From Burkholderiales bacterium (GTDB lineage Bacteria; Pseudomonadota; Gammaproteobacteria; Burkholderiales; JAEUOS01), in NCBI GenBank assembly GCA_947456845.1, contig CANGUJ010000049.1:1-14181 (forward strand): DNA of 14,181 nucleotides. The letters are read 5' to 3'. The position numbers and the translations under genes were made by a program. Below, in pieces: positions 1 to 6,668 of this stretch. Numbering within the stretch: position 1 is the first letter of the stretch; each line of letters starts with the position of its first letter. The notes beneath the pieces are model-generated. The model made no database searches. It saw only the letters and a program-made list of their open reading frames with translations, and was not told the DNA's origin.

Positions 1-39
1 CCTCGCGCGCCCGGCCCGCGCCGGCATCGTCGCCCGCAT
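1..39 (-). CDS. Start of a further gene of the minus-strand operon (partial)
   Basis: Only the first 13 codons lie in the window (MRATMPARAGRAR), so no function can be given. The start is an ATG at 39-37. It is preceded by a GGGAG ribosome-binding sequence (complement of 45-49) with a 5-nt spacer, immediately after the TAA stop of the alpha/beta hydrolase at 50-52. This tight spacing is what an operon partner would show. A second in-frame ATG at 27-25 is an alternative start. The arginine- and alanine-rich beginning could be the n-region of a signal peptide, but that is a guess. The frame is open to the window edge. Confidence 0.5.
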   Translation of the reverse strand, partial: MRATMPARAGRAR

Positions 40-49
40 CGTGTCTCCC

Positions 50-844
50 TTATTTGCCGGTAGTCACGCGGGTCAGGAAGTCGCGCACCGCGATGTTGAA
101 GATCTGCGCCTGCTCGATGCTGGAAATGTGCGCCGCCGACGGAATCACCAGCAGTTCGGCGCCGGGCAGGTTGGCCTGGATGGCTTGCGATGCGGCCACC
201 GGGGTGCCGTGGTCCTGCTCGCCCACGATCACCAGGGTCGGGCAGTTGATTTCCTTGAGGCGGTCGGTGAGGTCGATCTTGGAGATGCCGGCGCAGCAGC
301 CGGCGTAGCCCGCGACGGGCGTGTTGCGGATCACCGCGCCGATGTTCTTCATGACCTCGGGGTTGGCCGCGCGGTAGGACTCGGTGAACCAGCGCGCCAG
401 GGTGACGTCGACCAGGCCTTCCATCCCCTTGGTCTTGGCGGCCTGGATGCGTTCGCCCCACATGGCCGCGCCGTTGGGCGGCTGGCGGCTGGTGGTGTCG
501 GCGAGGATCATGCTCCGGAACACGCCGGGATACTTGAGGGCGAAGGTCTGGCCGATCATGCCGCCCATCGACAGGCCCATCCAGTGGGTGCTGGTGATGC
601 CCAGGTGGGTAAACAGGCCATGCACGTCGTCGGCCATCTGCTCGAGCGTGTACTCGCCTTCCGGCGCGCTGGACTGGCCATGCCCGCGGGTGTCGAAGCG
701 CAGCACCTTGAAGTGCTTCTTGAGCATGTCCATCTGCGGATCCCACATTCCGTAATCGCAGGCCAGCGAGTGCGACAGGGTGATCCAGGGCCCTTCGCCC
801 TCGACGCTGTAATTGATTTCGATGCCGTTGACTTTGGCTTTCAT
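50..844 (-). CDS. Alpha/beta-fold hydrolase, 3-oxoadipate enol-lactonase (PcaD)-like
   Basis: A 264-residue cytoplasmic alpha/beta hydrolase close to the usual length of PcaD (3-oxoadipate enol-lactonase). The N-terminal oxyanion-hole region reads HSLACDYGMWDPQ and the following strand-turn reads RFDTRGHGQSS, both PcaD-like. The nucleophile elbow is GLSMGG with Ser92. Asp211 in GEQDHGTP and His239 in SAAHI complete the expected catalytic triad. The start is an ATG with AAGGA (complement of 851-855) 6 nt upstream. It is the third gene of the minus-strand operon, 30 bp after the Bug protein. Family knowledge supports hydrolysis of a lactone, ester or amide formed after ring cleavage. Without neighbouring pcaBC genes, true 3-oxoadipate enol-lactone specificity is uncertain, and a related carboxylesterase or amidase is possible. 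Confidence 0.88.
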   Translation of the reverse strand: MKAKVNGIEINYSVEGEGPWITLSHSLACDYGMWDPQMDMLKKHFKVLRFDTRGHGQSSAPEGEYTLEQMADDVHGLFTHLGITSTHWMGLSMGGMIGQTFALKYPGVFRSMILADTTSRQPPNGAAMWGERIQAAKTKGMEGLVDVTLARWFTESYRAANPEVMKNIGAVIRNTPVAGYAGCCAGISKIDLTDRLKEINCPTLVIVGEQDHGTPVAASQAIQANLPGAELLVIPSAAHISSIEQAQIFNIAVRDFLTRVTTGK

Positions 845-874
845 GTCATGTCCTTCGAGTGGGGTTGATGAATG

Positions 875-1849
875 TCATTCGACCTTGATGTTGGCGGCGC
901 GCACCAGGCGGTTAAAACCCGCCACTTCTTCCGCGATCAGCCGGTCGAAATCGTCCGGGCTGCCGGGGGCTGCTTCAGTACCCAGCGGGGCCAGGCGCTG
1001 CGCCGTTTCGGGGAGCCGCAGGATGCGGACCACTTCGGCATTGAGTTGCTCGATCAATGCGCGCGGCGTCTTCGCCGGCGCGAGAAGGCCCGACCAGATT
1101 GCGTACCTGTACCCCGGCACGCCGGATTCTGCCACTGTCGGTATTCCGGGGGTTTCGGCCACGCGCTTCGGGCTGGTGACCGCGATCGCCTTCGCGCGGC
1201 CGTCCTTGACCAGCCCGATGGCGGTGGCGAAAGGCGCCATGAAGAAGTGCACCCGGCCGGCGACGGCCTCGGCCAGCGCCTCCGGGATGCCCTTGAAGGG
1301 GATGTGCACCACCTCGATGCCTGCCTGCGCCTTGAGGGTCTCGACGGCGAAGTGGGTTCCGCTGCCGATGCCGGCGGATGAATAGTTGAGCGCCCCCGGT
1401 TTCGCTTTCGCGAGGGCGACGAGGTCCGCAGCGGTCTTGACCGGCAGGTCCGGCGCCACGATCAGCAGGCACGGGCCGGTTGCGGTCATGGTGATGCCGG
1501 CGAAGTCCCTGGCCACGTCGAACGGCAGCTTCGGGTAGATCGCCGGTGCGCTGGTGTGGGCCGAGGATATCGACAGCAGCGTGTAGCCATCCGGCGGCGC
1601 CGCCGCCACCGCCTGCGCGGCGATATTGCCACCTGCGCCGGCGCGGTTTTCCACCGTCACCGGCTGTTTCCAGTTCTCCGACAACTTCTGGCCGATGAGG
1701 CGCGCTGTGATGTCGGGCAGGCCGCCCGGGGTGAAGCCGACCAGGATGCGGATCGGCCGCGCCGGATACCCCTGCGAGAAGACGATGCCCGGCAGGGCGG
1801 ACAGCCCGGCAGCCGCCACCAGGCCGCGCCGCGTGCGCGAAAGTCGCAC
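875..1849 (-). CDS. Bug-family tripartite tricarboxylate transporter solute-binding protein
   Basis: A 324-residue exported binding protein of the Bug/TctC family, at the normal family length. The leader (about residues 1-25) has a basic stretch SRTRRG, a hydrophobic core and a likely cleavage site near FSQG. Family landmarks are visible: YPARPIRILVGFTPGG after the leader, then VTVENRAGAGGNIAAQAVA, then PPDGYTLL, and PSVAESG-like text as IPTVAESGVPGYR near residue 225. These proteins capture organic acids in the periplasm for TctAB-type permeases. No tctA or tctB gene lies in the window, so this is an orphan binder. The start is a GTG at 1849-1847, only 3 bp past the amidohydrolase stop and without a good ribosome-binding sequence, which suggests translational coupling. 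The ligand cannot be deduced from the sequence; a carboxylate related to the locus substrate is likely. Confidence 0.93.
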   Translation of the reverse strand: MRLSRTRRGLVAAAGLSALPGIVFSQGYPARPIRILVGFTPGGLPDITARLIGQKLSENWKQPVTVENRAGAGGNIAAQAVAAAPPDGYTLLSISSAHTSAPAIYPKLPFDVARDFAGITMTATGPCLLIVAPDLPVKTAADLVALAKAKPGALNYSSAGIGSGTHFAVETLKAQAGIEVVHIPFKGIPEALAEAVAGRVHFFMAPFATAIGLVKDGRAKAIAVTSPKRVAETPGIPTVAESGVPGYRYAIWSGLLAPAKTPRALIEQLNAEVVRILRLPETAQRLAPLGTEAAPGSPDDFDRLIAEEVAGFNRLVRAANIKVE

Positions 1850-1852
1850 GGG

Positions 1853-2992
1853 CTAGGCGCGAATCTTCAGGAGTTTCATGGCGTTGCCGCCCGCCACCAG
1901 CGCACTGTCGGCCCTGGACAGCTTGGCCGCCTGGATGGTGCCGAGCGGGTCGTAGTCGCCCATGTCGTACGGATAGTCGGTGCCCAGCACCACATGGTCG
2001 GCGCCGAAGCGTTCGACCAGGCGCTTGAGCATCACCGGATCATGGGTGATAGTGTCGAAGTAGAATTTTTCCAGGTACGAGGAGGGGCGGCGCTTGATCA
2101 TCGTGCGGCAGTCCTCGCGGGCGCCCCATGCATGATCCATGCGCGCCCAGTAGTGGGCGACGTAGGCGCCGCCGTGCGCCACCAGGAACTTGAGCTTGGG
2201 ATGGCGTGCGACGACGCCATCGAAAATCAGATGGGACACCGCGACGGTCGAGTCGAGCGGGTTGCCGATCACATTATTGAAATAGTGATTGGTCAGGCGG
2301 TCGGCCTGCGTCCAGCCCAGCGGGTGCATGAAGATCATCACGCCCAGTTCCTCGGCGCGCGCAAAGAACTTGTCCAACTTCAGGTCGGGGTCGGTCAGGT
2401 TCTTGCCGTTGACGCTGGTGCAGATCTCCACGGCGCGGAAGCCCAGGGTCTTGACGACGTAATCGAGTTCCTTTACGGCCAGATCTGCGGCCTGCAGCGG
2501 CACGGAGCCCATGCCCACGAACCGGTCGGGGGTATCGGCTACCACCTTTGCGATACCGTCGTTGACTTCCCGGGCGAGCGCCGCGCCCATGTCGCGGTCG
2601 GTCCAGTAGAGGAAGTGATAGGGCGCCGGGCACACGGCCTGGATGTCGACCCCCATCTTGTCCATGTCCTTCAGGCGCTCGGCCACGCCCACGAGCTTGG
2701 GCGCGCGGGTGGCCATTTGCTTGACGTTGGTCTCGCGGGTCAATGCATTGGCGAACACCGTGGTCGGATCGTACTGGCCGGGGTTGAGGTGGGCGATTTT
2801 CTGGTTCACCGCTGGATTGAGGTAATGGCAGTGCATGTCCACCACCTTGGTCCCGCGCGCGGTCTTCACCGCGGTTTTTTTGCCAGGCACGGAAACCGTC
2901 AGGCGCGAGGCGGGCCGCTTGGCGGCGGCGGCGCGTGCCGGGACGTGGTTGTGCGCCGGGTCGGTGCAACCGGGGGTACAGGTGTAGAACAC
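1853..2992 (-). CDS. Metal-dependent amidohydrolase (amidohydrolase 2 family, ACMSD-like)
   Basis: A 379-residue TIM-barrel amidohydrolase of the aminocarboxymuconate-semialdehyde decarboxylase (ACMSD) group. The expected metal and catalytic residues are all present: His54 and His56 in VVDMHCHY, His223 in MIFMHPLGW, His273 in FLVAHGGAYVAH, and Asp339 in VVLGTDYPYD. Members act as decarboxylases, hydratases or hydrolases on ring-cleavage products and hydroxybenzoates, so the family fits a catabolic locus but the reaction is not determined. About 48 residues precede the first barrel strand; this extension begins with two cysteines (5 and 9) and two histidines (14 and 16). The start is a GTG at 2992-2990 with AGGAG (complement of 2999-3003) 6 nt upstream. 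It is the first gene of the minus-strand operon visible here, with the Bug gene 3 bp downstream. Confidence 0.9.
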   Translation of the reverse strand: MFYTCTPGCTDPAHNHVPARAAAAKRPASRLTVSVPGKKTAVKTARGTKVVDMHCHYLNPAVNQKIAHLNPGQYDPTTVFANALTRETNVKQMATRAPKLVGVAERLKDMDKMGVDIQAVCPAPYHFLYWTDRDMGAALAREVNDGIAKVVADTPDRFVGMGSVPLQAADLAVKELDYVVKTLGFRAVEICTSVNGKNLTDPDLKLDKFFARAEELGVMIFMHPLGWTQADRLTNHYFNNVIGNPLDSTVAVSHLIFDGVVARHPKLKFLVAHGGAYVAHYWARMDHAWGAREDCRTMIKRRPSSYLEKFYFDTITHDPVMLKRLVERFGADHVVLGTDYPYDMGDYDPLGTIQAAKLSRADSALVAGGNAMKLLKIRA

Positions 2993-3056
2993 TGAAATCT
3001 CCTCGAGAGGTTGGGGCTGGCAAGCTGGCGGGATCAGAATACCCCAAGCGGCTGGG

Positions 3057-3182
3057 TCACCGCTGTTCGCACGCGGGACGCACGCTGTCGGCCGGGCCGT
3101 CGAACACCATGCATCCGGTGATGAGCACGAAGACGTGGTCCGCCAGGCCCAGCGCCAGGTTGAAGTGATGTTTCACCTGCTG
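3057..3182 (-). pseudogene. Remnant of an ABC-transporter ATPase C-terminus (LivF/LivG-like)
   Basis: Reading the minus strand from 3182 down to the TGA at 3059-3057 gives about 41 residues with no start of their own. They include VKHHFNLALGLADHVFVL and then ITGCMVFDGPADSV. This matches the layout after the H-loop of branched-chain-type ABC ATPases, where a Glu-Gln-X helix leads into ADRVYVL..G.IV..G. No Walker A, signature or Walker B motif precedes it, because the glutathione transferase stop lies only about 30 bp upstream. The usual C-terminal tail is replaced by RPACEQR and a stop. The homology is judged by eye. I take it as the eroded end of a second transporter gene deleted by rearrangement. 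It is not derived recently from the intact livF in this window, whose corresponding segment is quite different. Confidence 0.6.
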
Positions 3183-3213
3183 TGATGCGGTTCCGGCGCG
3201 GCGTTTTGCCGGC

Positions 3214-3846
3214 TCAGAGCAGCTGCTTCATCCCGCCGGCGTCGAAGGCGGCAAGCGCCAGACAACGATCTGCCAGCGCGCTCAGCCTGGGTGCGGAGGA
3301 CATGTCGGTCTTGAACACGCGTGCGCCCAGCACATGCGAGGTGAGCACCACATCCGCTATCCCAGGGGTGTCACCGTGGGCGAAAGTGCCGGTCTCCGGG
3401 TCGCGCACCAACCTGGCCTCGAGCGCGGCCGAGCCGAGCGAGAACCAGTGCTGGATGAACGCCTGCTTGGCCTCTTCCGGCAGGCCGAGCGGGTTGCCGA
3501 GGTAGTTGCGCACCCGGGGCACGATCAGCGGATGCACGTCGGAGGCCGCGATCTGGGCCAGCGCACGCACGCGCGCCCGTCCGGCCGCGTCCCCGGGTAG
3601 CAGGGCGGGCGAAGGAAAGCGCTCGTCCAGATATTCGATGATTGGCAGCGACTGCACCAGCCGCAGTCCATCGATCTCGAGGACCGGAACGGCGTGCTGC
3701 GGGTTGACCGCATCAAATTCCGGAGAAAACTGCGCGCCCTTGAGAAGGTCCACTTCAACCTCCTCGAATTCGATTCCTTTCAGGCGCAGGGCGGCCCGCA
3801 CCCGGTACGAGGCGAGCGAACGAAAGAAGCCGTGGAGTCTGATCAT
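3214..3846 (-). CDS. Zeta-type glutathione transferase, maleylpyruvate/maleylacetoacetate isomerase-like
   Basis: About 210 residues from the ATG at 3846, the usual length for the family. The N-terminal thioredoxin-fold domain contains RSLASYRVRAAL (the zeta-class active-site loop), NPQHAVPVLEIDG (cis-Pro and glutathione contacts) and QSLPIIEYLDERFPSP. The all-alpha domain contains GRARVRALAQIAASDVHP, as in NagL-type maleylpyruvate isomerase. Such enzymes use glutathione to isomerise cis-unsaturated ring-cleavage products to trans. The loop residue that is Cys in maleylacetoacetate isomerases and Thr in NagL is Ala here, so activity or substrate may differ. I prefer the start MIRLHGFF at 3846 because the family normally begins there. 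An in-frame ATG at 3891 would add 15 residues and has a weak GGGAAA upstream. The gene is transcribed away from the dehydrogenase at 4319, and no good terminator follows it. Confidence 0.87.
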   Translation of the reverse strand: MIRLHGFFRSLASYRVRAALRLKGIEFEEVEVDLLKGAQFSPEFDAVNPQHAVPVLEIDGLRLVQSLPIIEYLDERFPSPALLPGDAAGRARVRALAQIAASDVHPLIVPRVRNYLGNPLGLPEEAKQAFIQHWFSLGSAALEARLVRDPETGTFAHGDTPGIADVVLTSHVLGARVFKTDMSSAPRLSALADRCLALAAFDAGGMKQLL

Positions 3847-3897
3847 AAGTTGTGCTGGCAGTGATTTTGCGTTAGCGACGGACATCGGCATCGACGT

Positions 3898-3909
3898 TTC
3901 CCGCGGGAA
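3898..3909. promoter_or_regulatory. Perfect 12-bp palindrome TTCCCGCGGGAA upstream of the transferase gene
   Basis: A perfect inverted repeat centred at 3903/3904, about 52 bp upstream of the preferred transferase start. It lies in the divergent control region between the minus-strand transferase and the plus-strand dehydrogenase. Its symmetry and position fit a dimeric regulator site, but no regulator gene is in the window and GC-rich palindromes can occur by chance. Confidence 0.3.
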
Positions 3910-3936
3910 GGGCCGACATCATTGTGTTTGGGGTTC

Positions 3937-3985
3937 ATCCCCGCTGGCTTGTCCCCGATCGTTTATCCCGGATGGCTTGCCCCCG
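3937..3985 (+). repeat. Imperfect 21-bp direct repeat, two copies, 28-bp period
   Basis: Copies at 3937-3957 and 3965-3985 agree at 18 of 21 positions; the shared core is TGGCTTG flanked by ATCCC and CCCCG. A short GGGG/CCCC inverted repeat (3930-3933 and 3939-3942) overlaps the first copy. The repeats lie in the non-coding divergent region. Their role is unknown; they could be regulator half-sites or simple slippage products. Confidence 0.7.
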
Positions 3986-4027
3986 TGAAAGCGCGCCGAG
4001 CGTCACCGTCCCCTGGTCGCCACATCG

Positions 4028-4069
4028 CCTGCACGACAAGCCCTGCACGACAACCCCTGCACGACAAGT
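4028..4069 (+). repeat. Three tandem copies of a 14-bp unit (CCTGCACGACAAGC-type)
   Basis: Copies begin at 4028, 4042 and 4056. The 13-bp core CCTGCACGACAAG is identical in the first and third copies and differs at one base (final C) in the second. The unit has no internal symmetry. It lies in the 472-bp non-coding region between the divergent transferase and dehydrogenase genes, 58 bp downstream of the 28-bp-period repeat; 28 is twice 14, which may be coincidence. I see no coding function. Confidence 0.85.
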
Positions 4070-4114
4070 CGGCGCCATGCGTTGCTGCGGCGCGCTGCCG
4101 ACTTTTCTGGAATT

Positions 4115-4143
4115 TTGTCTGGCTTTGTTTATCTAACGATAAC
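4115..4143 (+). promoter_or_regulatory. Candidate sigma-70 promoter for the dehydrogenase gene
   Basis: A -35-like TTGTCT (4115-4120) and a -10-like GATAAC (4138-4143) are separated by 17 bp. They lie at the beginning of a conspicuously AT-rich patch (about 4105-4170) in an otherwise GC-rich region. Transcription would start near 4150, leaving a leader of about 170 nt before the ATG at 4319. The rest of the region 3847-4318 holds only the repeats and palindromes listed separately, with no convincing gene. The match is moderate. Confidence 0.4.
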
Positions 4144-4144
4144 T

Positions 4145-4155
4145 TGTAGTGTACA
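4145..4155. promoter_or_regulatory. Candidate operator TGTA-GTG-TACA
   Basis: A perfect 4-3-4 inverted repeat directly downstream of the candidate -10 element, covering the predicted transcription start. TGTA/TACA half-sites are common in GntR-family operators, so repression by an unlinked GntR-type regulator is conceivable. The motif is short and this is a weak call. Confidence 0.27.
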
Positions 4156-4318
4156 TTTAACTGGTGTTTACAGGTGCTGTCAATCGCCGATGTGGCGACC
4201 CATGCATCACCAGTGCAGTTCGCCAGGGCGGCAGCGGTTGCCGGACCAGGCCGGCACTTTTGGCCATTGCAGGGTGTTGACAGCCGTCGCCAGTCGTTTT
4301 CTCCCGCAGGAGTTGCTC

Positions 4319-5218
4319 ATGCATATCGGTATCGCCGGCACGGGCCGGATGGGGTCTGCAATCGCCAAACGCCTAGTCGGCCTCGGCCACCAGGTATCGG
4401 TCTGGAACCGTACGCCCGCCGGCACGGCTGCAGCCGTCGCTGCCGGCGCGCAGGCGCTGGCCACGGCGCGCGCGCTGGCGCAGGCCGCGCCCGTGGTCAT
4501 CAGCATCGTCTCGGACGCGGTGGCCCTGGAGGCCGTGTATGGCGGGCCCGACGGGCTTCTGGCGGGTGCGGCCGCGGGAGGGCTTTTCATCGACATGAGC
4601 ACGGTACGGCCCGAGGCGCAGCGCGCCAACGCACAACGTGTCGCCGCCGCCGGCGCGGCCTATGTGGAATGTCCGGTCGGTGGTTCGACCGGCCCCGCGG
4701 CGGAAGGCAAGCTGCTTGGATTCGTGGGCGGCGCAGACGCTGATGTGGCGCGCGCGCGACCGGTGCTCGAACTGCTATGTCGCCGCATCGAGCATCTCGG
4801 GCCGCATGGCGCCGGCGCGTCCATGAAACTGGCGATCAACCTGCCCTTGCTTGTGTACTGGCAGGCCCTTGGCGAAGCCGTTTCGCTCATCGATGACCTT
4901 GGCATCGATCCCAAGCGAATCGTGGACATTCTTTCGGACACCTCCGGTGGTCCCAACATGCTCAAGTCGCGCGGCCCGGCGATCGCCGCGGCACTGGCCG
5001 GCGGTGCGACCGGTGCGGTGAGCGTCGACGTGGGCACGCTGCGCAAGGACCTGCGCACCATGCTTGCCGAGGGCGCCGCACGCGGGCGCGAATTGCCTCT
5101 GACGGCCCAGGCGCTTGCGTGCTTTGATCGTGCCGCCGCCAGCGGCGCAGATGCCGCGGACTGCACGCATTTGCCGGTGTGGTGGTCACGCAGCGGGGGG
5201 CGCATCGCGGGGGCATGA
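4319..5218 (+). CDS. NAD(P)-dependent beta-hydroxyacid dehydrogenase (3-hydroxyisobutyrate dehydrogenase family)
   Basis: A 299-residue cytoplasmic oxidoreductase, the normal family length. The Rossmann fold begins MHIGIAGTGRMGSAIA with the GxGxxG loop, followed by VSVWNRTP. Arg31 after the second strand would favour NADP over NAD. The substrate-binding motif reads VECPVGGSTGPAAEGKL (about residues 116-132; canonical DAPVSGG). The catalytic lysine is Lys170 in GAGASMKLAIN. Members interconvert 3-hydroxyacids and semialdehydes, for example 3-hydroxyisobutyrate, tartronate semialdehyde or succinate semialdehyde. The start is an ATG with AGGAG (4308-4312) 6 nt upstream; the frame stays open further upstream but that part looks non-coding. 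It reads in the same direction as the transport operon, 131 bp before livK, and could reduce or oxidise a late intermediate. Confidence 0.88.
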   Translation: MHIGIAGTGRMGSAIAKRLVGLGHQVSVWNRTPAGTAAAVAAGAQALATARALAQAAPVVISIVSDAVALEAVYGGPDGLLAGAAAGGLFIDMSTVRPEAQRANAQRVAAAGAAYVECPVGGSTGPAAEGKLLGFVGGADADVARARPVLELLCRRIEHLGPHGAGASMKLAINLPLLVYWQALGEAVSLIDDLGIDPKRIVDILSDTSGGPNMLKSRGPAIAAALAGGATGAVSVDVGTLRKDLRTMLAEGAARGRELPLTAQALACFDRAAASGADAADCTHLPVWWSRSGGRIAGA

Positions 5219-5349
5219 AGCGCGTCGTGCATGCGACTTGCCAGGCATGCGCAGGGTTTTCCCGAGGGATCGATACCATGCGTTCCCGGTGATAATCAAA
5301 TTCCAGTTGTAGTTGAAGCCGACAAATCCAGATCGAAGGAGATGATCCG

Positions 5350-6618
5350 ATGAAACAAAGCAAGCAAGGCGCGGTGACGCGCCGCACGTTCTTGGCCGCC
5401 GCCGGGACCACCGCCGCCGCGCTGTCCGCCGGCGCCTCCGCACAGGGCGCGCCCATCAAGATCGGCCTGTCGATCGCCCAGACCGGCGGCCTCGGCGCCG
5501 GCGGCAAGGCGGCCCTGCTCGGCCAGCAGATGTGGCGCGATGACGTCAACGCCAGGGGCGGCATCCTGGGCCGCAAGGTTGAACTGATCGTCTATGACGA
5601 CCAGTCCAACCCGGCCACCACCCCGGGCATCTACACCAAGCTCCTCGACGTCGACAAGGTCGACCTCCTGGTCGCGCCGTACGGAACCAACCCGACCGCG
5701 CCAATCATGCCGCTGGTCAAGCAGCGTGGCCTCTTGCTGATGGGCAATTTTTCGTTCGAGGTCAACGAGCGCATCCAGCACGACATGTGGTTCAACAACG
5801 CGCCCTGGAACGATTCGGTCACCTGGTTCACCGGTTTCATCGATCTGGCCATGAAGCGCGGCGCCAAGACGATCGCCTTCCTCGCCGCCGACGCGGAGTT
5901 CTCGATGGCCCTCGCCACCGGCGCCAAGAACCTCGCCAAGCACAACGGTCTCAACACCGTCTATGACCAGAAGTATCCGCCCAACACCACCGAGTTCTCG
6001 TCGATGATCCGGTCGGTCAAGGCGGCCAAGCCGGACGTCGTGTTCGTGGCGTCCTACCCGAGCGAGTCGGTGGCCATCGTGCGCGCTGCCAACGAGATCG
6101 GGCTGGGCAGCAGCGTCAAGGTGTTCGGTGGCGGCATGGTCGGCCTGCAGTTCGGCCCCATCATGGAAAGCCTGGGCTCGCAGCTCAACGGCATCGTCAA
6201 TTTCACCTCCTACGCGCCCGAGAAGACGGTCGACTTCCCCGGCCTCAAGGACTTCCTCACACGCTATGCGGTCAAAGCGAAGGCGGAGAAGGTCGACCCG
6301 CTCGGCTTCTATCTGCCGCCTTTCAATTACGCGATCGGTCAGGTGCTCGAGGCGGCGATCAACGCGACCAAGGGGCTCGACCACAAGGCGCTCGCCAAGT
6401 ACATCCGCGACAACGAGCACAAGACCATCGTCGGTCCGATCAGGTACCAGCGCAACGGCGAATGGGCCAATGCCCGCGTCCTGATGGTGCAGTTCAACGG
6501 CATCAAGGATAAGGACATCGAGCAGTTCCGCCTGCCCGGCAAGCAGGTGATCGTGGCGCCGGCGCAGTACAAGTCCGGGGAATTCAAGTTCCCGTACGAG
6601 AAGGCGCGCAACGGCTAA
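5350..6618 (+). CDS. Branched-chain-amino-acid-type ABC transporter substrate-binding protein (LivK-like)
   Basis: A 422-residue periplasmic binding protein of the type I (HAAT) fold. Residues 10-19 read TRRTFLAAAG, a twin-arginine-like signal, followed by a hydrophobic stretch and a probable cleavage site ASA/Q after residue 31. The mature protein starts with the typical IKIGLSIAQTGGLG, then GGILGRKVELIVYDDQS and later KAAKPDVVFVASYPSE. It is about 40-50 residues longer than E. coli LivK, as in many homologues that bind aromatic or other organic acids. The start is an ATG with AAGGAG (5336-5341) and an 8-nt spacer. It is the first gene of the transport operon; 145 bp containing a stem-loop separate it from livH. 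Its ligand is unknown, and the catabolic neighbours argue against simple branched-chain amino acids. Confidence 0.92.
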   Translation: MKQSKQGAVTRRTFLAAAGTTAAALSAGASAQGAPIKIGLSIAQTGGLGAGGKAALLGQQMWRDDVNARGGILGRKVELIVYDDQSNPATTPGIYTKLLDVDKVDLLVAPYGTNPTAPIMPLVKQRGLLLMGNFSFEVNERIQHDMWFNNAPWNDSVTWFTGFIDLAMKRGAKTIAFLAADAEFSMALATGAKNLAKHNGLNTVYDQKYPPNTTEFSSMIRSVKAAKPDVVFVASYPSESVAIVRAANEIGLGSSVKVFGGGMVGLQFGPIMESLGSQLNGIVNFTSYAPEKTVDFPGLKDFLTRYAVKAKAEKVDPLGFYLPPFNYAIGQVLEAAINATKGLDHKALAKYIRDNEHKTIVGPIRYQRNGEWANARVLMVQFNGIKDKDIEQFRLPGKQVIVAPAQYKSGEFKFPYEKARNG

Positions 6619-6668
6619 GCGGGCACGACTGCCGACTTGCAAGTTTTGCATCCTCCATGATCTTGGAG

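Noticed and set aside
1556..2995. Long open frame on the plus strand opposite the amidohydrolase
   Set aside because: It is antisense to a gene with complete metal-site motifs, and its translation is Arg/Gly/His/Val-rich without recognisable domains, as expected from GC-rich third-position bias.
4028..4069. Three 14-bp repeats considered as a mini CRISPR array
   Set aside because: The copies are directly adjacent with no spacers, the unit is too short and no cas gene is nearby.
4082..4318. N-terminal extension of the dehydrogenase reading frame
   Set aside because: The extension has no leader or domain, overlaps the AT-rich promoter-like patch, and the ATG at 4319 has a strong ribosome-binding sequence directly before the GxGxxG strand.
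5219..5349. Promoter for livK around the GATAAT at 5291
   Set aside because: No acceptable -35 sequence lies at the proper spacing, so I did not list it as a feature; the 131-bp gap may still contain a promoter or simply link the gene to the dehydrogenase transcript.
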